A stretch of 38,010 nucleotides of DNA from Collinsella sp. (GTDB lineage Bacteria; Actinomycetota; Coriobacteriia; Coriobacteriales; Coriobacteriaceae), in contig JAHYYI010000019.1 in assembly GCA_019425045.1 (NCBI GenBank), positions 3,571 to 41,580 on the forward strand. Direction: 5' to 3'. Positions 1 to 6,791 of the stretch are shown piece after piece. The notes below the pieces were generated by a model that worked only from the letters and a program-made list of their open reading frames with translations, was not told the DNA's origin and did no database searches. Positions within the stretch are counted from its first letter, which is position 1; every line of letters begins with the position of its first letter. The translations under genes were made by a program, and so were the position numbers.

Positions 1-2
1 AC

Positions 3-266
3 GAGGACCCGATGAAGGTCTGTCGCGAGCTTGCCGAGCATGTTCCCGACGATACCCCGAACAAGATCATCCTCGATCGCGAGGCTGCCGTGCATGCGGC
101 ATTCAAGGCGGCGCGCGAGGAATACGTCAGCCCCGATGCGCCCACCATCGTCTTGCTGTTGGCAAAGGGCGACGAGGAGCTCATGCACGTGGGTGATGAG
201 TTCGTACCCATCGAGAGCGATCTTTCGCTTGCCAATCGTTTAATCGATGTTACCCAGTTTGACTAA
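3..266 (+). CDS. Mur ligase family protein, C-terminal fragment (MurE-like)
   Basis: The gene enters from the left edge; 87 residues and the stop are visible. The fragment begins EDPMKV, which fits the DNPR-EDP motif of MurE-type ligases. About 45 residues on comes VLLLAKGDEELM, in the place of the usual GKGHE motif of the MurE C-terminal domain. MurE adds the third amino acid to UDP-MurNAc-dipeptide in the cytoplasm during peptidoglycan synthesis. The GKGHE motif is altered (A for the first G, D for H), so a MurE paralogue or another Mur ligase is possible. The internal ATG at 12 is not the start, because the frame is open to the window edge. A cell-wall role fits the nearby murI. Confidence 0.6.
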   Translation, partial: EDPMKVCRELAEHVPDDTPNKIILDREAAVHAAFKAAREEYVSPDAPTIVLLLAKGDEELMHVGDEFVPIESDLSLANRLIDVTQFD

Positions 267-377
267 TGAACCGCGATGAGGGCGGCGTCCCGAGCGCGCT
301 GCCGTTGCAAGCGCGTTTCCCCTCAAGCGAGGCGCGCCGCCTAAGACCAGAAGCCCCTTCTACGTAATGGAGTGACC

Positions 378-1289
378 ATGTCCCACAATACCCTGCCGAC
401 CGTCGCTGAGCTTTCGGGCGAGATGCGCGAGCGTCTTGCCAAGGTTAAGTACGTCTTTACCGACCTGGACGCCACCATGCTCGCGCCCGGCTCGTGCGTG
501 CTGCGCGACAACGACGGCAATCCCTCGACCAAGCTCGTCGAGGCTGTCGTGGCACTTGCCCGCGCTGGTATTCAGGTGGTTCCCACCTCGGGCCGCAACC
601 GTACCATGATCCACGAGGACGCGCGCGTGCTCGGCCTCAACTCCTACATTGGTGAGATGGGCGGCCTGGTCATGTACGACCTCAAAGCCAACGATTGGGA
701 GTATCTGACCGGCGACATGCCTTACGACCCCGCCTGCGGCCTTACTCCGCACCAGGTGATCGAGCAGACCGGCGTGTGCGAGAAGATCCTTGCTCACTGG
801 CCGCACAAGATCGAGTACCACAACGACATGTCGACCGGCTACAAATACCGTGAGGTCACCGTCGGCATGCGCGGCGATGTGCCCGACGACGAGGTCCAGG
901 CCATTCTTGACGAGGCCGGCTGCGGCTTGGTCTGGGCCTGCAACGGCCACCTGACACATCTGTCCAAGCCGACGACGCTCGAGCTCGAACGCGTCGAGGA
1001 TGGCCGCGCGTTTAACATCAATCCCGCCGGCCTCAACAAGGGCGTTGCCATCGCACGTTTCTGCGAGCACCTGGGTATCGAGCGCGAGGAGACGCTCGCG
1101 CTCGGCGACTCCGAGTCCGACTTCTACATGGCCGATCACGTGGGCACGTTCTGCCTGGTCGAGAATGGCCTGACGAGCGCCGGCGCGCCCGAGTTCCTGG
1201 ACGCTTGCGATAACGCTTACGTCACGCGCGGCAAGATTGTCGACGGCTGGGTGGCAACTGCCGAGCTGCTGGTCGCGGCTCGTTCGTAG
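378..1289 (+). CDS. HAD-superfamily hydrolase (Cof-type phosphatase)
   Basis: This is a 303-residue cytoplasmic protein. The HAD motifs appear in order: motif I VFTDLDATML (nucleophile and acid/base Asp) near residue 28, motif II TSGRNR near 72, the Lys of NPAGLNKGVAI near 217, and motif III GDSESDFYM near 240. The segment between motifs II and III is long enough for a type-II cap, as in Cof/YidA sugar-phosphate phosphatases. The third residue of motif I is Ala-Thr rather than the common Gly-Thr. ATG 378 is preferred over GTG 372 because a GGAG at 369-372 sits 5 bases before it. The substrate cannot be read from the sequence. It lies upstream of murI, with a 53-base gap. Confidence 0.85.
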   Translation: MSHNTLPTVAELSGEMRERLAKVKYVFTDLDATMLAPGSCVLRDNDGNPSTKLVEAVVALARAGIQVVPTSGRNRTMIHEDARVLGLNSYIGEMGGLVMYDLKANDWEYLTGDMPYDPACGLTPHQVIEQTGVCEKILAHWPHKIEYHNDMSTGYKYREVTVGMRGDVPDDEVQAILDEAGCGLVWACNGHLTHLSKPTTLELERVEDGRAFNINPAGLNKGVAIARFCEHLGIEREETLALGDSESDFYMADHVGTFCLVENGLTSAGAPEFLDACDNAYVTRGKIVDGWVATAELLVAARS

Positions 1290-1342
1290 CGCGGTCCTAT
1301 CGTTCTGAGCCATATCTTTTCGAGAGAGAATCTGGTGAGGTA

Positions 1343-2227
1343 ATGTCCGATATCGAGAATCTGGCCGGGGACACGCGCCCCATTGGCGTATTCGACTCGG
1401 GTCTGGGCGGTCTGACGGTTGCGCGCGCGATTGCGACGGCGCTGCCGCACGAGTCCGTCTACTACTTTGGCGACACCAAACGCTGCCCCTACGGCACGCG
1501 CACCGAGGATGAGGTGCGCTCGTTTGCGTTGCAGGCGAGTCGTTGGCTTTCGAAGCACGACGTCAAGATTATGGTCATCGCCTGCAACACGGCGACCGCT
1601 GCGGCCTTGCGTCTGGCCCAGCAGGTGCTCGACGTTCCCGTGATCGGTGTGATCGCGCCGGGTGCCCGTGCGGCAATCAACAGCACGCGTACGCGTCGCG
1701 TGGGCGTGCTCGCCACCAACCTCACTATTCGCTCGGGCGCCTACGCGCGCGCCATTCAGGACCTGGATGCCGGCGTCGATGTATACGGCTGTCCTGCCTC
1801 GAGCTTTGTCGAGGTTGTCGAACACGAGCTCGCCTCGGGTGCACATCTGCAGGAACAGTGGCTTGAGAACGAGGACATCTTCGATACGCCTGCCGTGCGT
1901 GCGCTGGTGGGTGCCACGGTTGAGCCGCTGCGCGACCACGGTATCGATACCGTGGTACTCGGCTGTACGCATTTTCCGCTGTTGGTGGGACCTATCCGGC
2001 ATGCGCTGGGGCCTGGGGTGCGCGTCGTGAGTTCCGCCGAGGAGACCACGCGCGAGCTGACCGATATCCTCACGCGCCGCGAGCAGCTGGCGGGCGTCGC
2101 CGCCGAGCCGCAGCATCGTTTTGCCACGACGGCCGATAACATTGCCGAGTTTGCGGTGGCGGGCAGCTTTATCTTTGGTCAGCCGCTCAAGAGCATCGAA
2201 CATATCGATATCGACGAGCTGAAATAG
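1343..2227 (+). CDS. murI: Glutamate racemase
   Basis: This 294-residue enzyme interconverts L- and D-glutamate, supplying D-Glu for the peptidoglycan stem peptide in the cytoplasm. The family signatures are clear: IGVFDSGLGGLTVA at the N-terminus, the first catalytic Cys in IACNTATAA (about residue 80), and the second in LGCTHFPLL (about residue 211). Length is slightly above the usual 265-285. GGTGAGG at 1334-1340 precedes the ATG closely. The gene sits among cell-wall and nucleotide-quality genes, in the common murI-rph-rdgB order. Confidence 0.95.
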   Translation: MSDIENLAGDTRPIGVFDSGLGGLTVARAIATALPHESVYYFGDTKRCPYGTRTEDEVRSFALQASRWLSKHDVKIMVIACNTATAAALRLAQQVLDVPVIGVIAPGARAAINSTRTRRVGVLATNLTIRSGAYARAIQDLDAGVDVYGCPASSFVEVVEHELASGAHLQEQWLENEDIFDTPAVRALVGATVEPLRDHGIDTVVLGCTHFPLLVGPIRHALGPGVRVVSSAEETTRELTDILTRREQLAGVAAEPQHRFATTADNIAEFAVAGSFIFGQPLKSIEHIDIDELK

Positions 2228-2281
2228 ATGTAAGGCAGCCGCCAAAGCCTTCGCCACATCTTTTGCCGAAAGGATATTTCT

Positions 2282-3007
2282 ATGGAGTACATGCAGGTCA
2301 ACCGTGCCAACGGTCGCGCCGCCAACGAGTTGCGCCCCGTTAAGCTCACCCGTGGCGTCATGAAACACGCCCACGGTTCGTGTCTGGCCGAGTTCGGCGA
2401 CACGCGCGTGCTGTGCGCCGCCACTATCGAGGAGGGCGTGCCGGGCTGGCGAAAGGGAGCTAAGGCCGGCTGGGTGACCGCGGAATACGCCATGCTGCCG
2501 GCGTCGACCGGCAAGCGCTGCAAGCGCGAGCACGCCAACCGCAAGGGCCGCTCCATGGAGATCGAGCGCCTCATTGGCCGCAGCCTGCGTACCGTCGTCA
2601 ACATGAAGGCGCTCGGCGAGTACACCGTCACCGTCGACTGCGATGTGATTCAGGCCGATGGCGGCACGCGTACAGCGAGCATTACCGGCGCCTGGGTGGC
2701 GCTGCACGACGCCCTCGCCATGTGGGTCGAGGCGGGCAAGATCGAGCGCATCCCGCTTACCGGCCAGGTGGCTGCAATCTCCATGGGCGTTGTCGACGGC
2801 AATACGCTGCTTGACCTCGATTATTCCGAGGACAGCCATGCCGAAGTCGACATGAACCTCGTCGCCACCGACACCGGTGAGATGATCGAGCTCCAGGGCA
2901 CTGGCGAGCAGGCGCCCTTCGACCGCAAGCGCCTCAACGCCCTGCTCGACTTGGGCGACAAAGGCATCGCCGAGCTCATCGAGCTTCAGCGCCAAGCCAT
3001 CGCCTAA
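2282..3007 (+). CDS. rph: Ribonuclease PH
   Basis: This 241-residue phosphorolytic 3'-to-5' exoribonuclease trims nucleotides after the CCA end of tRNA precursors, using phosphate as cosubstrate. The N-terminus (RANGRAANELRPVKLTRG) is the family hallmark. It is followed by AEYAMLPAST and KGRSMEIERLIGRSLR, the conserved core that binds phosphate and RNA. The length is typical. It lies between murI and rdgB, the usual arrangement in Gram-positives. A hairpin with T-rich 3' side (3006-3045) overlaps the stop codon and probably ends the transcript. Confidence 0.95.
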   Translation: MEYMQVNRANGRAANELRPVKLTRGVMKHAHGSCLAEFGDTRVLCAATIEEGVPGWRKGAKAGWVTAEYAMLPASTGKRCKREHANRKGRSMEIERLIGRSLRTVVNMKALGEYTVTVDCDVIQADGGTRTASITGAWVALHDALAMWVEAGKIERIPLTGQVAAISMGVVDGNTLLDLDYSEDSHAEVDMNLVATDTGEMIELQGTGEQAPFDRKRLNALLDLGDKGIAELIELQRQAIA

Positions 3008-3045
3008 CCTGCCAAAAAGGGACAGGTTTATTTTGGCAGGTTTTA
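3006..3045 (+). terminator. Palindrome after rph, probable terminator
   Basis: Perfect 12-bp arms AACCTGCCAAAA (3006-3017) and TTTTGGCAGGTT (3031-3042) flank a 13-base loop containing GGGACAGG, followed by TTTTA. The rph stop codon lies in the left arm. The GGGACAGG loop word recurs in the palindrome at 33365-33403. Confidence 0.6.
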
Positions 3046-3150
3046 TCTGGGAAAACGTCGAAGTATAAGACTGCCGTTGATTGAGAGGGGAGAGGCGGAG
3101 GCCCTCGTCGCCCTCGGCGCGGCATTGCTATAGAGACAAGGAGACCACTC

Positions 3151-3792
3151 ATGGCACTTGAGAAGATCGACATCGACACCCTCGACCCAGCGGCGACCAT
3201 TGTCGTGGCAACGGGCAACGCCCATAAGCTCACCGAGATCGAGGCCATTTTGGGCAAGGTCATGCCCGAGGTTCGCTTTGTGGCGCTCGGCCAGCTGGGT
3301 GATTTTGAGGACCCCGAGGAAAACGGCACGACGTTTTTGGAGAACGCCATCATCAAGGCGCAGGCTGCGGTCGAGGAGACGGGCCTTATGGCCATCGCCG
3401 ACGATTCGGGCCTGGTCGTCGACGCGCTGGACGGCGAGCCCGGCGTGTATAGCGCGCGCTATGCGGGCGTGCACGGCGACGATGCCGCCAACAACGCTAA
3501 GCTCCTCGTTAACCTGGAAGGCGTGGCGGACGAGGATCGCACCGCGCGCTTTATGAGCGTCGTCGCGCTCATCGACACGGACGGTTTGGTCACCTATGGT
3601 GAGGGCGCCTGCGAGGGCGCTATCGCACACGAGGGCCGCGGCGATCATGGCTTTGGCTACGACCCACTGTTCCTGCCGGTCGACACGCCGGGCAAGACCA
3701 TGGCCGAGCTGACGGCGGACGAGAAGAACGCCATCAGCCATCGATTCCATGCGCTCGAGCATCTGTCCGCCAAACTGACGGGCGAGGAGTAA
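3151..3792 (+). CDS. rdgB: Non-canonical purine NTP pyrophosphatase (RdgB/HAM1)
   Basis: This 213-residue protein hydrolyses ITP, dITP and XTP to monophosphates, keeping deaminated purines out of DNA and RNA. It shows the family opening VVATGNAHKLTEIEAIL at about residues 12-28 and the catalytic block MAIADDSGLVVDALDGEPGVYSARYAG (about 82-108). It ends with GFGYDPLFLP and SHRFHAL. The N-terminus is about 10 residues longer than the compact family members. AAGGAG lies about 10 bases before the ATG. It is followed after 3 bases by dtd, so the two quality-control genes are translationally linked. Confidence 0.94.
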   Translation: MALEKIDIDTLDPAATIVVATGNAHKLTEIEAILGKVMPEVRFVALGQLGDFEDPEENGTTFLENAIIKAQAAVEETGLMAIADDSGLVVDALDGEPGVYSARYAGVHGDDAANNAKLLVNLEGVADEDRTARFMSVVALIDTDGLVTYGEGACEGAIAHEGRGDHGFGYDPLFLPVDTPGKTMAELTADEKNAISHRFHALEHLSAKLTGEE

Positions 3793-3795
3793 GCC

Positions 3796-4242
3796 GTGCG
3801 TGCGGTGGTGCAGCGCGTACTCAACGCCGGCGTGACGGTCGACGGCGAGTGCGTGGGTAAAATTGGGCGCGGCTATCTGGTGCTGCTGGGCGTGGGCCAC
3901 GGCGACACGCGCGCCGAGGCCGATAAGCTGTGGGGCAAGCTCCGGGGCTTGCGCATTAACGAGGACGAGAACGGCAAGACCAACCTGGCACTTGCCGATG
4001 TCGACGGCGAGGTGCTCGTGGTGTCGCAGTTCACGCTGTTCGCCGATTGCCGTCACGGCCGCCGCCCATCGTTTACGGATGCCGGCGTCCCCGATGTCGC
4101 CAACGAGCTCTACGAGTACTTCCTGACGCTCGTTCGCCAAGATGTCGAACACGTGGCGCACGGCATCTTTGGCGCCGATATGAAAGTCGACTTGGTCAAC
4201 GACGGCCCATTCACCATCGTCTTGGACACGGACAACCTTTAG
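3796..4242 (+). CDS. dtd: D-aminoacyl-tRNA deacylase
   Basis: This 148-residue enzyme removes D-amino acids (and glycine from mischarged tRNA-Ala) from tRNA in the cytoplasm. The sequence starts MRAVVQRV, as is typical. It contains the SQFTLFADCRHGRRPSF active-site motif near residue 78 and the second motif NDGPFTIVL at the C-terminus, where many homologues have NDGPVT. Translation starts at GTG 3796, three bases after the rdgB stop, with the ribosome site (GGCGAGGAG) inside the end of rdgB. The stop is immediately followed by a 12-bp hairpin. Confidence 0.94.
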   Translation: MRAVVQRVLNAGVTVDGECVGKIGRGYLVLLGVGHGDTRAEADKLWGKLRGLRINEDENGKTNLALADVDGEVLVVSQFTLFADCRHGRRPSFTDAGVPDVANELYEYFLTLVRQDVEHVAHGIFGADMKVDLVNDGPFTIVLDTDNL

Positions 4243-4270
4243 GTTACGCGGTTTTACCAAACCGCGTAAC
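4243..4270 (+). terminator. Perfect 12-bp hairpin after dtd, without T tract
   Basis: Arms GTTACGCGGTTT (4243-4254) and AAACCGCGTAAC (4259-4270) flank the loop TACC, beginning right after the dtd stop. No U-run follows, so it may act as an RNA 3'-end protector rather than a classic terminator. A near copy follows lysS at 8759-8788. Confidence 0.5.
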
Positions 4271-4328
4271 AACTGGTCATGCGAGGTTGTCGTCTGGTAC
4301 GTATTTGGGACGGGGTTTATTTAGCTAC

Positions 4329-4358
4329 TTGCGTATGGCGGTAGCAGGGTGCTATAGT
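4329..4358 (+). promoter_or_regulatory. Promoter of veg-ispE
   Basis: A -35 TTGCGT (4329-4334) and -10 TATAGT (4353-4358) are separated by 18 bases. The -10 is preceded by TGC, an extended -10. It is the best sigma-A-like signal upstream of veg, consistent with the strong veg promoter known in Bacillus subtilis. Confidence 0.6.
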
Positions 4359-4378
4359 ATTAGAGTTTTGTCTATCTT

Positions 4379-4398
4379 AGGGGTATTATCCCCTTTTT
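4379..4398 (+). terminator. Small hairpin plus T5 in the veg leader (possible attenuator)
   Basis: AGGGG (4379-4383) and CCCCT (4390-4394) flank TATTAT and run into TTTTT (4394-4398). It lies between the veg promoter and the veg ribosome site. It could terminate early transcripts, but the 5-bp stem is short. Confidence 0.4.
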
Positions 4399-4425
4399 GA
4401 ATTGCACCTTCTGGAGGCCCTGTTC

Positions 4426-4722
4426 ATGGAAGAGATGGAAGTCAATCACGTCGACGACATCCACGAGAAGCTGACCGATATGGTGGGCGATCGCGTTAAG
4501 GTTAAGGCCAACATGGGCCGTACCCGCGTCGTCGAGCGCATGGGCACCATCAAGAGCGTCCACCCCGCAGTCTTTATCGTCGAGGTCGACGAGCGCCGCG
4601 GCCGCAAGTCGCGTCAGTCCTACCAGTATATCGATGTCCTCACCGGGCAGGTCGAGCTGTTCGACCCCGAGAGCGGTGAGCACATCTTTACTCCGCTCGG
4701 CAACCAGCTCGAGGAGCACTAA
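4426..4722 (+). CDS. veg: Veg family protein
   Basis: This is a 98-residue protein of the Veg family (small Sm-like beta-barrel fold). In B. subtilis Veg promotes biofilm matrix genes by interfering with the SinR repressor; the role here is unknown. The recognisable core is VKVKANMGRTRVVERMG followed by VFIVEVDERRGRKSRQSYQY. ATG 4426 is chosen because GGAGG at 4413-4417 lies 8 bases upstream; the in-frame TTG at 4402 lacks a site. It is followed 2 bases later by ispE, the same neighbour as in Bacillus. Confidence 0.88.
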   Translation: MEEMEVNHVDDIHEKLTDMVGDRVKVKANMGRTRVVERMGTIKSVHPAVFIVEVDERRGRKSRQSYQYIDVLTGQVELFDPESGEHIFTPLGNQLEEH

Positions 4723-4724
4723 CG

Positions 4725-5621
4725 GTGACCGATTGGTCCCTTACCCTTACCGCGCCGGCAAAAATTAACCTCTACCTGGGGGTTCATACCGAGCGTGACG
4801 CCCGCGGCTACCACAAGGTCGATTCCCTGATGGCAGCCGTCGGCCTTGTCGATACCGTGACGGTCACGCCGGCACAGGTGCTGACCGTCCAGACTATTCC
4901 GGCATCCGACTTTCCCATGCAAAAGAATACGGCGTATCGTGCGGCCGCTGCTATGGTCGAGCATTATGGTCGCGAGGCAAGCATCTGCGTGACGATTGAG
5001 AAGCGCATTCCATTGTGCGCCGGCTTGGGCGGTCCCTCGACGGATGCGGCCGCGGTCATTGTCGCCTTGGCGGAGCTCTGGGGAATTGATCGCTCCGACC
5101 CCGCGCTCGACGACATTGCGCGGGGCATTGGTGCTGACGTCCCGTTCTTTTTGCACGCGAGCCCTTCGTTCTACGTAGGTGGGGGAGACGTGCTGGCAAC
5201 TGAGTATCCCGTGCTGCCCGCAACACCCGTCGTGTTGGTCAAGCCGCGCGAGGCAAGCGTTTCGACAATTGAAGCCTATCGACGTTTTGACGAGGCCCCG
5301 GTGCCTGCGGACAAGCCCGGCGCGATAGCTTCTGCCTTGCGTGCCGGTGATGCCGAGACGGCATATGCACTCATCCATAACAACCTGGGCGTCATTTCCG
5401 CACAGATGGAGCCGCAGATTCAAACGGTTCTCGATTGGCTGCGTAAACAGGACGGCACGGTTGCTGTAGATGTGTGTGGATCGGGCGCCTGCTCGTTTGC
5501 CATTTGCGACACCGCCGCCACGGTCGAAAGGCTTGCCGACGCTGCCCTGCAAAACGGCTGGTGGTCCTGCGCGACGGAGCTCATTCCCAACACGGTTCGC
5601 ATCGAAGTGCCAAAGAAGTAA
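4725..5621 (+). CDS. ispE: 4-diphosphocytidyl-2-C-methyl-D-erythritol kinase
   Basis: This 298-residue GHMP-family kinase phosphorylates CDP-methylerythritol in the MEP (non-mevalonate) isoprenoid pathway. The substrate-binding start PAKINLYLGV is at residues 11-20, the ATP-binding glycine loop PLCAGLGGPSTDAAA near 97-110, and the C-terminal GHMP motif VCGSGACSFAI near 248. The start is GTG 4725, two bases after the veg stop and dependent on it. IspD and IspF, acting just before and after it, are encoded at 19372-20584, so three steps of the pathway lie in this window. Confidence 0.95.
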   Translation: MTDWSLTLTAPAKINLYLGVHTERDARGYHKVDSLMAAVGLVDTVTVTPAQVLTVQTIPASDFPMQKNTAYRAAAAMVEHYGREASICVTIEKRIPLCAGLGGPSTDAAAVIVALAELWGIDRSDPALDDIARGIGADVPFFLHASPSFYVGGGDVLATEYPVLPATPVVLVKPREASVSTIEAYRRFDEAPVPADKPGAIASALRAGDAETAYALIHNNLGVISAQMEPQIQTVLDWLRKQDGTVAVDVCGSGACSFAICDTAATVERLADAALQNGWWSCATELIPNTVRIEVPKK

Positions 5622-5670
5622 AAATTTCTCTAGCACGCGACGGAAATCTTTGTTACTATAGTCGAGCTAA

Positions 5671-5747
5671 CGGGTTGTGGCTCAGTTTGGTAGAGCACTG
5701 CGTTCGGGACGCAGGGGTCGCTGGTTCAAATCCAGTCAACCCGACCA
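5671..5747 (+). tRNA. tRNA-Pro (CGG)
   Basis: A full cloverleaf is visible: acceptor CGGGTTG (5671-5677) with CAACCCG (5737-5743), anticodon stem CTGCG/CGCAG around loop TTCGGGA with anticodon CGG at 5705-5707, and T-arm GGTTCAAATCC. Discriminator A and CCA are encoded (5744-5747). The C1-G72 pair is typical of bacterial tRNA-Pro. Confidence 0.96.
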
Positions 5748-5757
5748 GAGCATGAGG

Positions 5758-5786
5758 AGGGACCGCTTCTTGCGGTCCCTTTTTTT
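5758..5786 (+). terminator. Intrinsic terminator after tRNA-Pro
   Basis: AGGGACCGC (5758-5766), loop TTCTT, GCGGTCCCT (5772-5780), then a run of seven T (5780-5786). A textbook rho-independent terminator separating the tRNA from tatA. Confidence 0.93.
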
Positions 5787-5794
5787 AGCTATTG

Positions 5795-5823
5795 TTGTGA
5801 TACCGCGATACCCGCGGTATACT
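5795..5823 (+). promoter_or_regulatory. tatA promoter with a palindrome in the spacer
   Basis: A -35 TTGTGA (5795-5800), 17-base spacer and -10 TATACT (5818-5823) precede tatA. An inverted repeat, ATACCGCG (5800-5807) and CGCGGTAT (5813-5820), fills the spacer and overlaps the -10, the position expected for a repressor or MerR-type site. Confidence 0.6.
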
Positions 5824-5859
5824 CATTCGAGCTTGTCTCGCTGTATTGTGGAGGTCTAC

Positions 5860-6135
5860 ATGTTTGGACTGAGGGCTCCTGAGCTCATCATTATTCTCGT
5901 CGTTGTCCTGATTATCTTCGGGCCCAAGAACCTGCCGAAGCTCGGCAAGTCCCTCGGCTCTACCGTCAAGAATATCCGCGAGGGTATGGAGGGCGACGAT
6001 AAGGCCGAGACCAAGCAGGCCGAGGAGGTCGTGGTCGAGCAGTCCGAGGAGGACAAGGAGATCGCTGAGCTCGAGGCCAAGCTCGCTGCTGCCAAGAAGA
6101 AGCAGGCAGAGGACAGCGACGCGGACGCAGAGTAG
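5860..6135 (+). CDS. tatA: Sec-independent protein translocase TatA
   Basis: This 91-residue single-span membrane protein forms the pore component of the twin-arginine translocase, which exports folded proteins. The N-terminal helix (about residues 8-21, PELIIILVVVLIIFGP) is followed by the hallmark FGPKNLPKLGKSLG hinge and amphipathic helix. A long acidic and Lys/Glu-rich tail (about 40-91) with coiled-coil character follows. ATG 5860 is chosen for GTGGAGG at 5848-5854; the longer open frame runs back through the tRNA and is not coding. TatC is not in the window. A terminator follows at 6161-6193. Confidence 0.93.
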   Translation: MFGLRAPELIIILVVVLIIFGPKNLPKLGKSLGSTVKNIREGMEGDDKAETKQAEEVVVEQSEEDKEIAELEAKLAAAKKKQAEDSDADAE

Positions 6136-6160
6136 TCCCATCCCTTTGGGGTGAGCACCT

Positions 6161-6193
6161 GACCGGCTTGCCCGCAGGCTAGCCGGTCTTTTT
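6161..6193 (+). terminator. Terminator after tatA
   Basis: GACCGGCT (6161-6168) pairs with AGCCGGTC (6181-6188) across a 12-base loop, followed by TTTTT. It separates tatA from greA. Confidence 0.85.
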
Positions 6194-6241
6194 CGTTTTG
6201 TTGACAGTTGATTGTTTGATCAGAGTTGGGGAGATATCCGT

Positions 6242-6712
6242 ATGGACGCAAGCCAGATCGTACTGACCGCTGAGGGCCGCCAGAAGCTCGTCGAGGAGCT
6301 CGCTTGGCGTGAGGGCGATTACGCCAAGGAGATCGTCGAGGACATCAAGGAAGCCCGCGCGTTCGGCGACCTTTCGGAGAACTCCGAGTACGACGCCGCT
6401 AAGGACAAGCAGGCCCAGAACGCCGCTCGTATTGCCGAGATCCAGGCCATCCTTGCCAACGCTCAGGTTGCTGCCACCACAGGTGATCTGACCGTCTCCA
6501 TCGGTTCCACCGTTTCTCTGATTGATCCCAACGGTGAGGTCATGGAAGTCACGCTCGTCGGTACCACCGAGACCAACTCGCTCGAGCACAAGATTTCCAA
6601 CGAGTCTCCGGTCGGCCACGCCATCATCGGTCACGGCGAGGGCGACTCCGTCGAGGTCGTTACGCCTTCCGGCAAGACCCGCGTCTACACCATCGCCAAG
6701 ATTGCACGCTAG
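6242..6712 (+). CDS. greA: Transcription elongation factor GreA
   Basis: This 156-residue factor binds the RNA polymerase secondary channel and stimulates cleavage of backtracked RNA. It begins with the long N-terminal coiled coil, whose tip carries the acidic motif ARAFGDLSENSEYDAAKDKQ (about residues 37-56). The FKBP-like C-terminal domain ends in SPVGHAIIGHGEGDSVEVV. ATG 6242 has GGGGAG (6228-6233) 8 bases upstream; the frame is open back to 6212 but has no ribosome site there. A TTGACA at 6201-6206 is a possible -35, but no convincing -10 follows. It lies just upstream of lysS, a common pairing in actinobacteria. Confidence 0.95.
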   Translation: MDASQIVLTAEGRQKLVEELAWREGDYAKEIVEDIKEARAFGDLSENSEYDAAKDKQAQNAARIAEIQAILANAQVAATTGDLTVSIGSTVSLIDPNGEVMEVTLVGTTETNSLEHKISNESPVGHAIIGHGEGDSVEVVTPSGKTRVYTIAKIAR

Positions 6713-6740
6713 ACCACGGTCCCGCGTAAAGGTATGTTTT

Positions 6741-6773
6741 CGCTCCCTGGGACCGAATCCTGGGGAGCGTTTT
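6741..6773 (+). terminator. Terminator-like hairpin between greA and lysS
   Basis: CGCTCCC (6741-6747) pairs with GGGAGCG (6763-6769), followed by TTTT (6770-6773) and AG. Because lysS follows 19 bases later, it may partly attenuate read-through. Confidence 0.7.
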
Positions 6774-6791
6774 AGTTTGAGGAGTTAACTT

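Noticed and set aside
1217..2995. A 592-codon minus-strand frame spanning murI and rph
   Set aside because: It crosses two well-supported plus-strand genes and has an Arg/His/Ala-rich, motif-free composition.
5677..5859. N-terminal extension of TatA
   Set aside because: It reads through tRNA-Pro and a terminator; ATG 5860 has a proper ribosome site and gives the normal TatA N-terminus.
6201..6229. greA promoter from TTGACA at 6201
   Set aside because: No acceptable -10 hexamer lies 16-18 bases downstream, so only the -35 match could be supported.
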